A stretch of DNA of 64,000 nucleotides from Sepiola atlantica (taxonomy: Eukaryota > Mollusca > Cephalopoda > Sepiida > Sepiolidae), in contig OY744519.1 in assembly GCA_963556195.1 (NCBI GenBank), forward strand, positions 36,412,801 through 36,476,800. Reading direction: 5' to 3'. A program made the translations under genes and the position numbers. Positions 11,561 through 23,600 of this stretch are shown one piece after another; positions within the stretch are counted from its first letter, which is position 1; each line of letters starts with the position of its first letter. The notes beneath the pieces are model-generated. The model was not told the origin of the DNA. It did no database searches and saw only the letters and a list, made by a program, of their open reading frames with translations.

Positions 11561-12406
11561 GATGTCCCTGTCACATGTTAATGTTTTCAGTAGCCAATGG
11601 GTGATCTTTTCTCAAACAAAGGCCTGGCCGAACTTTACTTGAAGCGATTTTCTTATGTGTTGTTTGGATGTAGTGTATTCCTGTTTTGTATGTGTGTAAA
11701 ATAAACCGGTGACCTTAGCCCAAATACATCAAACCAAAATATTTTCTGCAGGATTTTTATTATCCAGCCCGACCCGTTCTCTTGCATCTGCGAGTGAAAC
11801 GGCTTTAAACTTTTATTTTTCTATTTTCGGCTCATCTGTATTGCTCCATACTTACCGACAAACGTTGATGCTGGACTCCTCAACGGAATAATAGCTGGTT
11901 ACATGTGCCAATTCTGGAGCCCTTAAGGTCATTCAAGCGTTGCACTGTGGACGGTTTGATTTGGTTTGATTTTTCTGCTGGGGCGTATATTGAGGTTGAC
12001 CTAAGGATATGTATTCCACCGGATGTGGGGGTCCCCTTCTTTTCTCTTCTAACCTTTCTGGATTGCACAGGACTTGATTCTTGTGGGGGCGCATCACAGC
12101 TACCACATATTACCGAGTTTGAGCTGTCTTTTGAACTTGTTTTTCCTTTTTTCCTTCTTAAGTGATTTCAACTGTGTCAATCCCCTGTGGGGTATTGTAC
12201 GCTGTTGAGGTCAATATTTTAGGTTAGTATCACACTAATGAACTGCCAATCAAGGTGCCTACCCGGTAACGAAACACGTGGAGGGAACGATAGCTTTACG
12301 AGATAAATAAATACTAATATAAAATATGTTTTGATGTGATGAGTCCTCCCTTGAACAAAAGAAAAATATATTGGTGAACTCTAAAATATACGTGCATATA
12401 TATCCT
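11561..12406. other. No gene recognised
   Basis: Less AT-rich than its surroundings, with short open frames on both strands (11709-12165), none resembling a known domain. It could be an unrecognised internal part of the adjoining element. Confidence 0.4.
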
Positions 12407-12674
12407 AATTTAAAATATATGACAACAACGAATTACACAAAAAAGGAGGAGGATGAGGAAAAAGGACTAAATGTTGTAGAAGTTATCCATTATCATATCG
12501 ATTTGGGTCAATTTCGATTAGAATATAATATTGCTACATCTTCTGCCAGATCGATTCTAATCGAAATGAACCTAAATCAATATGATAATGGATAACTTCT
12601 ACAACTGTTAGTCCTTTTTCCTCCTCCTCTCCCTCCTTTTTTGTGTAATTCCTTGTGGTCATATATTTTAAATT
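12407..12674. repeat. Long hairpin, ~118-bp arms, 29-bp loop
   Basis: Arms 12407-12524 and 12554-12674 are reverse complements with only about ten differences, including GGAGGAGG/CCTCCTCC, TAGAAGTTATCCATTATCA and TTCGATTAGAAT segments. A transcript from either strand would fold into one long double-stranded stem. No terminal inverted repeat with a target duplication is evident outside the arms. Possible origins are a fold-back transposon, a snap-back duplication, or a hairpin-RNA locus. Confidence 0.9.
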
Positions 12675-13013
12675 ACTACTAATCGATTTCCCCCGACTGT
12701 ATTAACATAAAACGTTTCCAATCGGCGTTTATAAGCTAACTGCTGAGCTTTTACTTTATTTATTTTTCTTCTTTTTTTAACATTTCTTTCTTTCTTTCTC
12801 CTTTTCTACTGTTTATTACACGTGACTATTTTTTTCCAAATTGCGTTCTTTGTATGAATTTGAAAACTTTACTGTTTTTAATTAAGATTCTGCTACCGAT
12901 TGATTATGATTGTATTTTACAATCGAAATATTTTGGTAGAACTTTTCAATATGTGTTTTTGAGTTTATTTTTGCTAGTTGTTGATTAGCTTATACTTTAT
13001 TCCATCTTTATTT

Positions 13014-13017
<4 letters not shown>
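12675..13017. other. No gene recognised
   Basis: AT-rich with pyrimidine runs (CTTT repeats near 12785-12800). Nothing identifiable. Confidence 0.4.
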
Positions 13018-13058
<41 letters not shown>

Positions 13059-13210
13059 TTTATTCTTAAATCGTATTCCGAAGTATAGTGTGCGTTTGCA
13101 AATATCTATGTTTACAGCATTTTCAGTTATGTAAATAACAAACATAACCATAAATGTTTAAACATAACCTTTGTCAGCATAATATCTGAGAAATAGTCAT
13201 TGAACACTCA

Positions 13211-13257
<47 letters not shown>

Positions 13258-13309
13258 GATTAATCTATGTGGATAACACTTACATTTGTTTTGTAATTGA
13301 TTTTAAGTA

Positions 13310-13357
<48 letters not shown>

Positions 13358-13360
13358 GTA
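13018..13360. repeat. Three (TA)n tracts
   Basis: TA tracts at 13018-13054, 13213-13255 and 13315-13358, separated by 60-160 bp of unidentified AT-rich sequence. Confidence 0.95.
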
Positions 13361-13584
13361 AGGAACGGTTCAGAGTAACTCGACGTAATGGGGAATGAAA
13401 AAGTAACAACTTAAAGATAGTTATTATATATTAATCTACGTTTCGTAAGTGATCCCCTATCCCTCCTCTTTGCTTAGCCTCTCAGAATATATGCCACACT
13501 TCACACAACAAGAATGAGCTTCCATTTCGCCTCTCCCACCCTGATGACATTTCAATTATATTCTCAACCCTTCCCTTTTAATAG

Positions 13585-13843
13585 CTGCCTCAATCTTATC
13601 TACTCAAAGATTTCCATGTTCATGTAATACTTTCACGACCATTGACTTCACACAGCTTGAACTCTATGGCGCTTATAGTAGCCACGGCTACTACATTCCT
13701 TCATCTCTCCAGGATGGCGAACCTAAACTTCGATGCACTTGCATGACATTTACCTTCAAATTATCATCCTGAGCAAGTCTTACAATGAATAACGAAACGT
13801 TGATGGATATACAAAAAAATATCTCTTGGTGTTTCTATTTTTC

Positions 13844-13849
<6 letters not shown>
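13585..13849 (+). repeat. Hammerhead-bearing repeat family X, copy 1
   Basis: About 70 percent alike by eye to 15078-15350: shared phrases include CACGACCATTGACTTC, CTTGCATG and AAATTATCATCCTGAG. It carries a hammerhead-like motif 40-90 bp before its 3' end and then runs into (TA)n. The motif and the microsatellite junction suggest the terminal part of a Penelope-like element. No coding part was found. Confidence 0.7.
13762..13810 (+). ncRNA. Hammerhead ribozyme relic, family X copy 1
   Basis: TATCATC, then CTGAGCA (core CTGANGA with G8 changed to C), a loop, GAAAC (13794-13798), GTT, and GATGGATA, which can pair with TATCATC as helix I with one bulge. Helix III would be only AC/GT with no loop, as expected for minimal type I motifs that work as dimers. 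The G8 change should inactivate it. Confidence 0.5.

Positions 13850-13917
<68 letters not shown>
13850..13917. repeat. (TA)n microsatellite between two element 3' ends
   Basis: TA tract flanked on the left by the 3' end of family X copy 1 (plus strand) and on the right by the 3' end of family U copy 1 (minus strand). Confidence 0.95.
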
Positions 13918-13920
<3 letters not shown>

Positions 13921-14160
13921 CCAAGTAGGGTACAAATCCACAGGGTAGAAATCCAAAGGAAATCAAACCGGGCTTATAAAAAACTGCTCAATAAGAACAT
14001 AGAACTGTATCATGAATTATCTTTTATCTAAACATGTACATCGTCTACTACACTGGCATGTCGGTGTTATCGATCTACAGCTATCAAGAACTGAGGTCTC
14101 ATCAGGAAGAGGGGTTTCTTTGTGATCAAACCCTTACGGTGAAGTCAAGAAAGAAGGTAG
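13918..14160 (-). repeat. Repeat family U, copy 1
   Basis: Minus-strand copy related to 24911-25175 and 39776-40001. Shared parts are the AATCC..GGGTA..AAATCC..CCGGG(C/T)TTATAAAAA end segment next to (TA)n and the ACTGGCATGTCG.TGTTATCGAT segment near 14055-14085, with CTGATGAGA at its 5' side. No protein is encoded. It is probably the terminal part of an unidentified retroelement. Confidence 0.7.
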
Positions 14161-15077
14161 CTAAGCTAAAGAAGAAAGAGGTATAATAGTCACGTGACCA
14201 ATTTTTTAAAGAATTGGCCGTTGAAAATGTTTAATTTTACAATAATTCATATTTGTATTCAACGCTAAGCTGGGGCAGGAGGAGGGAAGACTAATTAGGG
14301 GGAGGGGACTAACTAAACGTTATAACACGATACTGATATTTTGTAAGTGAAGTCTTGTCGCGTGTCAAGGAATCAGGATATATCGATCAATTTAATACGG
14401 GTGGCTAGTTTCGACGATAAAACTTAATTTTCGCTAAATGATTATTTTGGTTAACGGGTTAAGTTTTTGTTGGTGAGGTTAATGATTTATATGAAGATAA
14501 TATTTTGAAATGAGATCATTATAGTAATATTTAGTTTTAATTAGTTTGGGTGATAAAAAATATATTTAAATTCTAAATAAGATTTAATAATGGATTTAAT
14601 TAATTTCCTCCCATTACTGAACACATTCGAGCTTTATAGATAATTAAGACGACATGACAAAATGTGATGTCTGAAACAGCAACCTGGTGTAAGATGTGTC
14701 AAATGTGTTAATTAGTAAAGCTGTTATTTGTGGTAAAATAGTTTTGATGCGTAGTGGGTGATTCATGAGTATGTGAATGAATATATATATATATGAAAAA
14801 GGAGTTAGAACGTAAGTGTGTATGCGGGGAGTTGTGTATCAATGTAAGTGAGAACAATAAAAAGAAAGGTTTCCTATGATCTAGGTTTAGTTTTTGTTCG
14901 GTCAGGATAATTTAGCTTATTAAGGGTGATTTATTGTAAAAACCATTTCGTTGTCTGATGGTTTTTGAGTTGTTGATTAGTGCTGTGTTATGAATGCGTC
15001 TGATGATATGAGCTTTTTAAAACTTGAAAGCAAGATCGTGTTCTAATACGTGGGGGAACGTGCATTGAGAGTTATTT
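14161..15077. other. No gene recognised
   Basis: AT-rich, with a short TATATATATATA at about 14782-14793. No supported gene. Confidence 0.4.
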
Positions 15078-15350
15078 CACTGCTCCATTAATGTTACCCA
15101 CTCAAAGCTTTCGTTCATTCTTCGCCACCATTGACTTCTCAGAGCTTAGACTCTCTTCAAGCGCTCACATGCTACTACTTTCCATCATCTCCCCACGATG
15201 TCAACCCAAAATTCCGATGTACTTGCATGCCATTTTTCATTAAATTATCATCCTGAGGAAGTCTTACAATAAAGACGAAACCTTGATGAATATATTATAT
15301 AATATCTCTTGTTTATTTCATTTTTCATTTTCCATTTCGTCGGATTACTC
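15078..15350 (+). repeat. Hammerhead-bearing repeat family X, copy 2
   Basis: Second copy of the family at 13585-13849, with a better preserved ribozyme core. Its 3' end (TATATATAG near 15370) meets the 3' end of the minus-strand PLE copy, so the two elements converge tail to tail. Confidence 0.7.
15246..15292 (+). ncRNA. Hammerhead ribozyme-like motif, family X copy 2
   Basis: TATCATC, then an intact CTGAGGA core (15253-15259), helix II GTCTT/AAGAC with loop (15261-15276), GAAAC (15277-15281), then CTT where the sister copy has GTT, and GATGAATA as helix I partner. All core bases are present except the G that would form the second helix III pair. This is a core seen in the sequence; activity is not implied. 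Confidence 0.55.
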
Positions 15351-15399
15351 TCATCCATTCTTTTATACATATATAGTAAGCTATGAAAATATATTCATG

Positions 15400-15462
15400 G
15401 CAATTAAGCTACACAGAGGCTACCGCGTTTCAGCCCCAGGGGAAATCTTCAGGCTAAAATGC
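15400..15462 (-). ncRNA. Type I hammerhead ribozyme in PLE 3' tail
   Basis: Reading the minus strand: GCATTTTAGC (15462-15453), core CTGAAGA (15452-15446), a CCC/GGG helix II, GAAAC (15431-15427), helix III ACGC/GTGT around a 10-nt loop, A17 at 15410 as cleavage base, then GCTTAATTGC (15409-15400). The two outer strands pair in 8 of 10 positions with two T-T mismatches. The invariant bases CTGANGA, GAAA, the A-T closing pair and a permitted H17 are all present. Helix II is short and lacks the usual G-C base pair next to the core, so activity may be weak. Hammerheads in PLE terminal repeats are an established association. Confidence 0.75.
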
Positions 15463-15764
15463 ATGGAGTTTTTTTTGCTAGCTAGTTGACCAATCAGATT
15501 CTTTGTTGTTCTCTCAGCCCTTCGTTGGGCTTCCCACGAACAAAAGTGTGATTAGTGTTACTTCCTATATCCTGTTATATTGTTCTGTTTTCTATAGATT
15601 GGCATATATCCTGTTTCCTTTGTTATATCAGTATAATGGGTGAATTTATTTTAACACGTGGTTCTCTTGTATTTCTATTTTAGGTTTTATTTTTTAAGTT
15701 GTTATATTTTTGTTTGGTATAGTCTTTTACTTATTTTTTATTTATTTATTTAAGTATCGTTAGC

Positions 15765-16160
15765 CTAAGGTACATTTATTTCTTGGTAAGCAGCTGTTTA
15801 CTATCTCACTTCTACAGTTTAATAAATTTCGGGGTCCTTAAAGTTTTGAATTTGAAATTTTTCATTCAGACATAATCTACACGGGTCCTCTAAATTTCTA
15901 CATGTACTGGCCTGTCGTATTATTCTCCATTGGTGAGCGTCTATTATCTTTTTTCTCTCCGTTTTTAAATGTGCTTTGGTGGTCATACTATCTACTTTTT
16001 AAATGTAGGGAGGTCATACCCACGTAGTACTTCTTGTTATTCGGTCTTTCCTTAACACATATTGTTGATTAATCTATAATACTTTTGGTAAAGCATTTAC
16101 TTTGTAGTGGGCAAAGTGTACGGTTTATGCAGTTACATTTTTTCCCGTCATTGCTAACTT
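15765..16160 (-). pseudogene. PLE GIY-YIG endonuclease fragment
   Basis: Minus-strand translation shows a Cys-rich segment CNCIN..LCPLQSKC, then a region matching KKYYVGMTSL of the other copy, and near the end an RLCLNEKF-like segment. Stops (for example just after the KSIID segment) and an internal deletion break it. In PLEs this domain nicks target DNA to prime reverse transcription. The reading frame is clearly dead. Confidence 0.8.
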
Positions 16161-16315
16161 TTTCATTTCTATTCGGGTGGTTCCTTGTATTTACAAACAT
16201 CTATTCTTACCCGTATAATCGTTTCATAGTTCTTTTTCTCTGTTGTGTGTGTGAAATGCTGAAGCAGATTTGCATATGACGCTTTTGTGAACTCTTTTAT
16301 CGTGGTAACTTAAAC

Positions 16316-17785
16316 AGGAGGACATACACGTCACCTTATTTAATTTGTAGGGCAGGTTAAATCAGAAGTGGGTGAGTTAAATTAATTGATTTATATACAC
16401 AAAAATAGGACAATAATTAAATTAGCAACAGAAAGAAAATATAACAGTATTCTCTTATTATCACACCCATTTTCTTGGAATTAACATGTAAACAGTATGA
16501 ACACACATTTGCAGAAAAGTAATTCAAAAGCAACTTAAATATTTTAGATTGTCTATATAAATTTAACGTAAAATGAACACCCACTCCCTGTCTATTTACC
16601 TTTAAATTCAAACGTGTAACCTTTTATTTATAGTTTTAATTTAAAAAAAAATTTTTTTTTAAATTATGAATATCATCCGGTTTCCGAAAGAAAAACAATC
16701 TTCACTTTCGGCTACATCGTTTCTTTCTACTACTTTTTCATGGTTAGGGTTATGGTTACTTTTACGTAAGGTTCACTGCTTGAGAAAATGAAACAGTTAC
16801 CTCTCGATTTTTATTCATGTACATGTTTAAAATTAGTTTTAAAACAGAATAAAGTCAAATTCAAGAAGTTAAAATACTATATTTTCCAAATAGTTTCTTC
16901 ACTATTTTTTAGTGTCTGTTCAAATACTAAATAGTTTCTGCACTTTACTTACTGTATTATACAAACTCCCCCACCCAACTACGAATTTGTGTTATAGTAG
17001 GGAAATGGTACACGTGCACAATATGTGACAGATGAGGTTATTCGAAGTGGTTATATGCCATATTTTCGGAGTTAAAATCAGGTGGCACATATATGCCCCC
17101 ATTGCTATCCACCCATCACCATCTACGCATTTTATCACCTGACTTTTATTGATCAATCAATCACATCTATTCGACTTTAAAGATAATGCTCTGTCTTGAA
17201 TAATTTAAAAAATATAACATTTATTTATACGTCTACTCTGAATATTTGATGACTATACACTATTCTTTCCGCTTTACTTTTATTTTATTTATTTTTACTT
17301 TTCGCAAAACTATAAGCGTTGAACAGGAGTATCTGATCTGCAACAACGTTTTATTTTTTTCTGTCCTCGGTCAGTGAGGGACATCTCCTTCTAGACTTCG
17401 GATATTTTTTATTGCCAATACGGAGTGATTCTGTTAAAAGCCGACTTTGTGTCTTACTCTGCCCTCGATTTCAACATGCCGATCTTACGATTTTGTTTCA
17501 GGTTGTTTTTATTTTTCATTTTATAGGTATACAACCTAACTAGTTCTATCTACTTTTCTGTTTATTTATTAAATTTAAACATGTTTTCTCATTCCAGAAT
17601 GATGTCTATGTTACTGGTTTAACGGTGAAAATAGAAAGTGTAGTATACAACACTTTAACGTTAATTCTCTTTTGAAAAGTAAAAAATGAATTAAAAATAA
17701 ATTAAAAGGGAACATATTGTAAGATTGGCAAATATTTAAACTTAGGACAGGGTTAGATCCGATCTATGGCGGGCATAAAAAAATG
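16316..17785. other. No gene recognised
   Basis: AT-rich spacer. Short frames at 16085-16611 have no recognisable motif. CCAGAATG near 17600 after a pyrimidine run resembles a splice acceptor, but no coding exon follows. Confidence 0.4.
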
Positions 17786-20085
17786 TTGAGGTTACAATCG
17801 ATCACATTGTGCTAATGATACATATCACCCTAAGAAGTCGTCCAAAAGCTGATGAACTGTTGCTCAAACAAAAAGATACTACGAGCGGGCTGATTTTGAG
17901 TGAATCAGAGATCACATCAGTGACGCGCCTTGGAGGGAAACCTTGTCACTCCCTGCAAACCAGCGAGAAAACGAATTAACTGAATGGATCAAAGCAGGAA
18001 TTGAAGCCTATGTCCCCATGCGAAAATTCTTTAGCAAGCCCCACTCTCCTCAATGGTTCACCTCGGAATGTGCAGCTGCCATTTCTGAGAGGCAACAATC
18101 ATTCCGTAAATTCGGCCGCCATGAGTCAGCTACTAATAGAAATAAATTTATAGAGTCAAGAAATAATTGCACGGTCGTGATAGGTGAAGCGAAGAGAAGG
18201 TATAATGAGTTAACATAAAAACGCATCCAGTCACAGAAATTAAGTACTCGTGATTTCTGGTAAATCTACAATAGTGTAGTGAATAATGGTATATCAAAGT
18301 ATCCCCCATTATCAAACCACAATAATGTCTCTTGCACGGCCACTTATAAGGCTGAACTACTTGCCCAGCGCTTTGCTTCTAACTCTACTTTGGACTCAGA
18401 TAACCACCCCTCCCCAAATTCCCTTTGCTGACCGAAGTCACAATTGATAACCTGGTCATAACCCCATCCCAGGTCAGAGATATCATAAAAAAAACCTTGA
18501 CACCTCCAAAGCTTGTGGGCCTGCTCTTATACCTACAATAGTAATAAAGAAAGGCTCTGCTGAACTGGCCCCTGTCCTTTCCAAACTCTACAATTAGTGT
18601 CTAGCTGAATCTTGCTTCCCCGATAGCTGGAAAATTGCCTCTGTCGTACCAGTCTACACGAATTCTGGGAATAGAACCGATCCCCAGAATTATCGCCCAA
18701 TCAATCTGCTGCTTATCTTTGCTAAACTCTCTGAATCCTTAATCAATCTAGCGATAATACGGCACTTACTTAATGCTAAACTTCTTTCTGACCGCCAGTA
18801 TGGATTTAGACAAGCACGATCTATTGCAGAAATCCAAACGGTCATCTCTGAACGCATGTATCATACACTCGACAAGGCAGGAGAAGCTAGGGCAGTAGCG
18901 CTTGATATATCCAAGGTCTTTGACAAGGTATGGCATAAAGGGCTCCTCCTGAAAATACGCTCATACGGTATTACTGGGTAATTACTTAATATAATTAGAT
19001 CCTTCCTAGACAAAAGAAAAATCCAGGTCGTCGTCAATGGCCGTTCATCTAAGCAACATTACATAAATGCTGGTGTACCCCAGGGATCTATCCTTGGACC
19101 CTTGTTGTTCCTGATCTATATAAACGATCTCCCTGATGGCATAGAGTCTGAGATTGGTTTATTTGCTGACGACACCACGCTTTACTCTCACCATGTTGGC
19201 AAAACCGACGCAATCATATCCGAAGCAATGGCCGAATCTTTTGAAAATGACCTCCAGGCTGTAGTGGATTGGGGTCATAAATGGTTGGTAACTTTTAATG
19301 CCGCGAAGACAAAGCTCCTTTCCTTCAATAACTACAAGGAACCTTTTCAACCACCGATTGTCATGGCAAATAACACCCTACCTGAGAGTTCATCATTCAA
19401 ACTCCTCGGCCTAACCTTCACAGGTAACAGGAAATACATTGAAGACAATGCCAAGGCTGCCGCAAAGAAGGTTTGCTCCCTCTACCGTGCTAGTAAACTC
19501 CTCACAGCTGACATTATCCTGTATCTCTACAAAGCCACCATCCGCCCATGCATGGAGTATTGTTGTCACATCTGGGCTGGTGCATCATCTACTAGTCTCC
19601 TCCTCCTTGACAAGGTCCAAAAAAGAATCGCCAACTAATAGGTCCGTCACTGTCAACCAAGCTCCAGCCTCTGTCTCATCGCCGCAATGTAGCATCCTTG
19701 TGCTTGTTTTACAAATACTTCAATGGATTATGCTCCGATGAATTGGCTACTCTGGTGCCCCGTCGACGTAAATTCACTAGACTAACTCGACAATCAACTA
19801 AATCTCATTCATTCACTGTGGAGGTCCCCAGATGTCGGAGAGCCTTCTACTCAAATACCTTCTTTCCTCGTGCTGCTGGCCTCTGGCATTCCCTCCCTGC
19901 CCCCTGTTTCCCCAACAGTAAAGACATGCAGCAATTTAAAACTAATGTAAACAGCCATCTCGCTGCGCACGTCCTAATCTCGGTTGACCGCCCCCTACCT
20001 TCTTCCCTTTCCTTTTTCTCAGTAGCCCCTTACGTCTACAGTGGCGGCCTGCCTTGTTTGGGGTGAACTATGTTTTAAAAAAAAG
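17786..20085 (+). mobile_element. Jockey/CR1-like LINE, 5'-truncated
   Basis: The longest LINE copy here. It opens in the last residues of what looks like the endonuclease domain (IDHIVLMIHITLRSRP at about 17800-17850), then a linker, the reverse transcriptase (about 18440-19400), the post-RT region and a C-terminal tail ending with TACAGTGGCGGCCTGCC..GGGGTGAAC and an A-run near 20070-20085. The upstream endonuclease and any ORF1 are missing. I assign it to the Jockey/CR1/I group from the RT and C-terminal style; the exact clade is unresolved. Confidence 0.85.
17790..20067 (+). pseudogene. LINE ORF2 (reverse transcriptase) remnant
   Basis: RT motifs visible in order are GPALIPT (about 18512), PQNYRPINL (about 18682), YGFRQARS (about 18800), ALDISKVFDKVWHKGLL (about 18898), GVPQGSILGP (about 19072) and the catalytic FADD (about 19159). 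After these come a KLLGL thumb segment and RPCMEYCCHIW (about 19540). Lesions include a TGA at 17901, TAA at 18216, another TAA near 18257, frameshifts around 18420 and 19640, and further stops. The longest open piece is 19102-19638 (178 codons). The C-terminal piece 19698-20066 is in another frame. The RT would copy element RNA at a nicked target; this copy cannot make a full enzyme. Confidence 0.85.
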
Positions 20086-21025
<940 letters not shown>

Positions 21026-21125
21026 TTAATATTAAAAGAAAGAAATTAATTAATGGAGGAGGGAAAAGTGATTTTAATCTACCGAGACGTCTTTTGGGCG
21101 ACTCTTCTTCAAGGTAATCGTCGAG
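21026..21125 (-). repeat. PLE-type terminal remnant next to (TA)n
   Basis: On the minus strand: CTTGAAGAAGAGTCGCCC, then AAAAGACGTCTCGGTAG. This is the layout CTGANGA, stem (AGAC/GTCT-like), GAAA in degraded form, and its 3' end faces the (TA)n tract. The assignment rests only on this layout. Confidence 0.35.
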
Positions 21126-21395
21126 TAAATGATGGGGGTGACACTACAAATGAAACCGTGGTGAAATAAACGATAACATACATTGGTGAATGAGGGTTAA
21201 AAATGTGTTCTAAACTGTGGGTGTAAATCTTTCTACTTGTACAGAGACAGTTGTCATAAGGTTATATCAACCGCTTCGAAAATCTTAAGAGGATTGGGCG
21301 AACGAGCTCTGTGCAAGACAAAACACGCCTCATCAGAATACCCTCTCGTACACAATTAACACCCCAATAAATGGTCTCCAATGTCCGACTCTTGG

Positions 21396-21830
21396 ACTTG
21401 TAAACGCCGGGATGTTGACCACTGTATGTGTCTACGTATCGAGATTAAGATGTGTTGGTAAAGTCTTACCTCTAATCGTTAAATGATACGACTCACGTAG
21501 TCAGCCTTGCACTGACCACGAAAAGTATAAATAACTAAATTGTATTAAATGGAGGGGATAACATCCTTACAAAAAGAAGTGTAAGCACTTCGCGTCATGG
21601 GCTTGTAAACACCGAGATGCTGGCCATTGTCTGTGCCTACGTATTGAGATTGGAATGTGTTAGCAAATGTTGATCTTTAATGAGTGAATTGTACGCCTCA
21701 CGTAGTCAGCCTCACACTATCCACGGAAATGATCAACGACTAAATTGAATTCCGAAAATAGGGGTAAGAACTTCGATTCATGGGTTTGTAAACGTCCAGA
21801 TGTCGCCCAATGTAGGTGCTCACGTATCAG
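21396..21830. repeat. Degenerate ~180-207-bp tandem repeat, 2.3 units
   Basis: TTGTAAAC(G/A)(C/T)C..GATG at 21397, 21604 and 21785 begins related units. They share CTACGTAT.GAGATT, TCACGTAGTCAGCC, CACG(G)AAA.G and GACTAAATTG segments in the same order. It lies just upstream of a (TA)n tract and the PLE, so it could be the stacked terminal repeats of that or another element. Confidence 0.7.
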
Positions 21831-21841
21831 TATATATTTAT

Positions 21842-21896
<55 letters not shown>

Positions 21897-21907
21897 CATT
21901 TATATAC

Positions 21908-21960
<53 letters not shown>
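21831..21960. repeat. (TA)n microsatellite
   Basis: TA tract with TAAATA, TACATA, TACATT and TGTATA interruptions, upstream of the PLE. Confidence 0.95.
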
Positions 21961-21961
<1 letters not shown>

Positions 21962-22109
21962 ATCACCCATATATATGTTGAGCACTCTCACAAGAATTTA
22001 TTTCACAACTAAAAATAATATGGAAAAATTAACTTAGAAACATCACTTAAGAATATCCCAACACCTAGCAAGCATGGGTACATTATTAAATTAATTTTAA
22101 AAAACGGAC

Positions 22110-23600
22110 GAACTAATACGCCGAAGGCGATGGCGAGCACACTTCTTCATTAAAAATAAAGATAAACACGTATTTATAAAAGAATCCTACGGATTCAAAA
22201 GCCTAAAAAACGTTAAACCAATAGATCTCATGACTAGCTTTGAAAATGACCTATTAAATGTTATAAAAAAACTTAGTATTTCACAAACAACAGAATAATT
22301 TCCAAAAACAATTACACACCATCGTAAAAACATAAACAACTCTAACAAAGTATTCGTAAAAGCGGACAAAACTTAATTTTTTTACAAAATAGATAAACAA
22401 GAGTATAACAAACTACTAACAGAAAATATTACAAAAAACTACAAAAAACTAGATACAAGCGAACATAACTACATAGATATGATAAATACTGAAAGTAAAC
22501 AAATCACAGATAAACTAAAAATTAGCAACAGAGTTAGTAAGTTAAAACCTAAGGAAGCCTATATCTTATTTAAAGACCACAAACGTAACTTTAACAATAA
22601 CCCTAGCACTCTCTTAATTAATCCGACCAAACCAGAAATAGGAAGAATCAACACAACAATTCTATCAAGAATTAACAAACAAATAAGAAAAGACCTAGAA
22701 TTAAACTAATGGGTGTATACTGCCGACGCAATAGCTTGGTTTAACAGTATAGAAAATAAGATCAATTGTACCTTCTCACAATTCGACATAGTGGACTTCT
22801 ACCCATCCATATCAGAAGAACTCTTCAATATCGCCCTAGAATTCGCCGAGATATATACCGATATATCCAAGGATGTAATTCCCCTCATTAAGAAATGTAG
22901 GAGATCAGTTTTAATCAACAACGAGGACCAATGGATTAAAACGAATATGACAAACCCCTTTGATTTGGCCATGTGTGCCCTTGACTCTGCGGAGGCATCT
23001 GATCTTGTGGGGTTATTCATTTTATATACATTCACAAATATATTCGATAATAGGGATATCGGCCTTTATAGAGATGATGGATTAGCGATAATAAGTGATT
23101 CCAACAAAGTCAAGGGAGAAAACTTTTAAAAAAATTATACATATGGAAATGAAAAAACTAGGCCTAAAAGTAGAAGTAATGGCTAACATAAAAACAACGA
23201 ACTTTCTAGACGTCACATTACACTTAAGTAAAAACACCTACGAATCATACCTAAAAGCTAACGCCAACCCAATATACGTACACCCAAAGTCTAATCACCC
23301 CCCATCAATAATAAAACATATCCCGAATTCGATCGAAAGTAGTCTTATCAACAATTCTAGCAACGAAAGCGGTTTTAAAAAATCAATCAACATTTACAAT
23401 ACAGCTCTAAAAAATAGTGGTTACCATAATACCGAAATTAAATATAAAAAACAGGACACCAATAATTACAACAAAATTAAAAATGAAAACAAAAGAAAAA
23501 GAAATATAATCTACTATACCCCTCCCTATAACCAGATGCTAAAAACTAAACTAGGCAAAAAATGTGTACATCTGATTTAAAAACGATTCCCCGTAACCAA
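22110..23600 (+). pseudogene. PLE reverse transcriptase region, broken
   Basis: The N-terminal part (22110-22478) shows VFVKADKT (about 22350) followed by an in-frame TAA, and KIDKQEYNKLL. From 22479: KPKEAYILFKDHK, then an in-frame TAA at 22707. The same frame resumes at once with the palm motif FSQFDIVDFYPSISEELF (about 22776) and the catalytic GLYRDDGLAI (about 23060). A +1 frameshift near 23095-23129 leads to KKLGLKVEV..NFLDVTLHL and the conserved IYVHPKSNHPPSIIKHIP segment, ending at a TAA at 23578. Catalytic YRDD and the first Asp (FDIVDFYP) are present, but the frame cannot give a full protein. Confidence 0.85.

Larger units (their letters stand above)
15370..16315 (-). mobile_element. 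Penelope-like element, 5'-truncated copy
   Basis: Minus-strand copy of the element at 22080-24702. It keeps the C-terminal half of the protein region (about 16160 down to 15765), the AT-rich 3' untranslated stretch, and the conserved 3' tail with a hammerhead motif (15400-15462). The match to the full copy can be followed to about 16315 and then stops, as expected for 5' truncation. The GC-richer tail around 15470-15560 (CCAATCAGATTCTTTGTTGTT) is nearly the same in both copies. Confidence 0.85.

Noticed and set aside
17590..17620. Splice-acceptor-like pyrimidine run plus CAG
   Set aside because: No open exon follows before stops in all frames.
21717..22012. Open frames of alternating Tyr-Ile on both strands here and at 24575-24992, 33205, 37264-37717, 38351-38536, 39028-39584
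   Set aside because: They are translations of (TA)n microsatellites, not genes.
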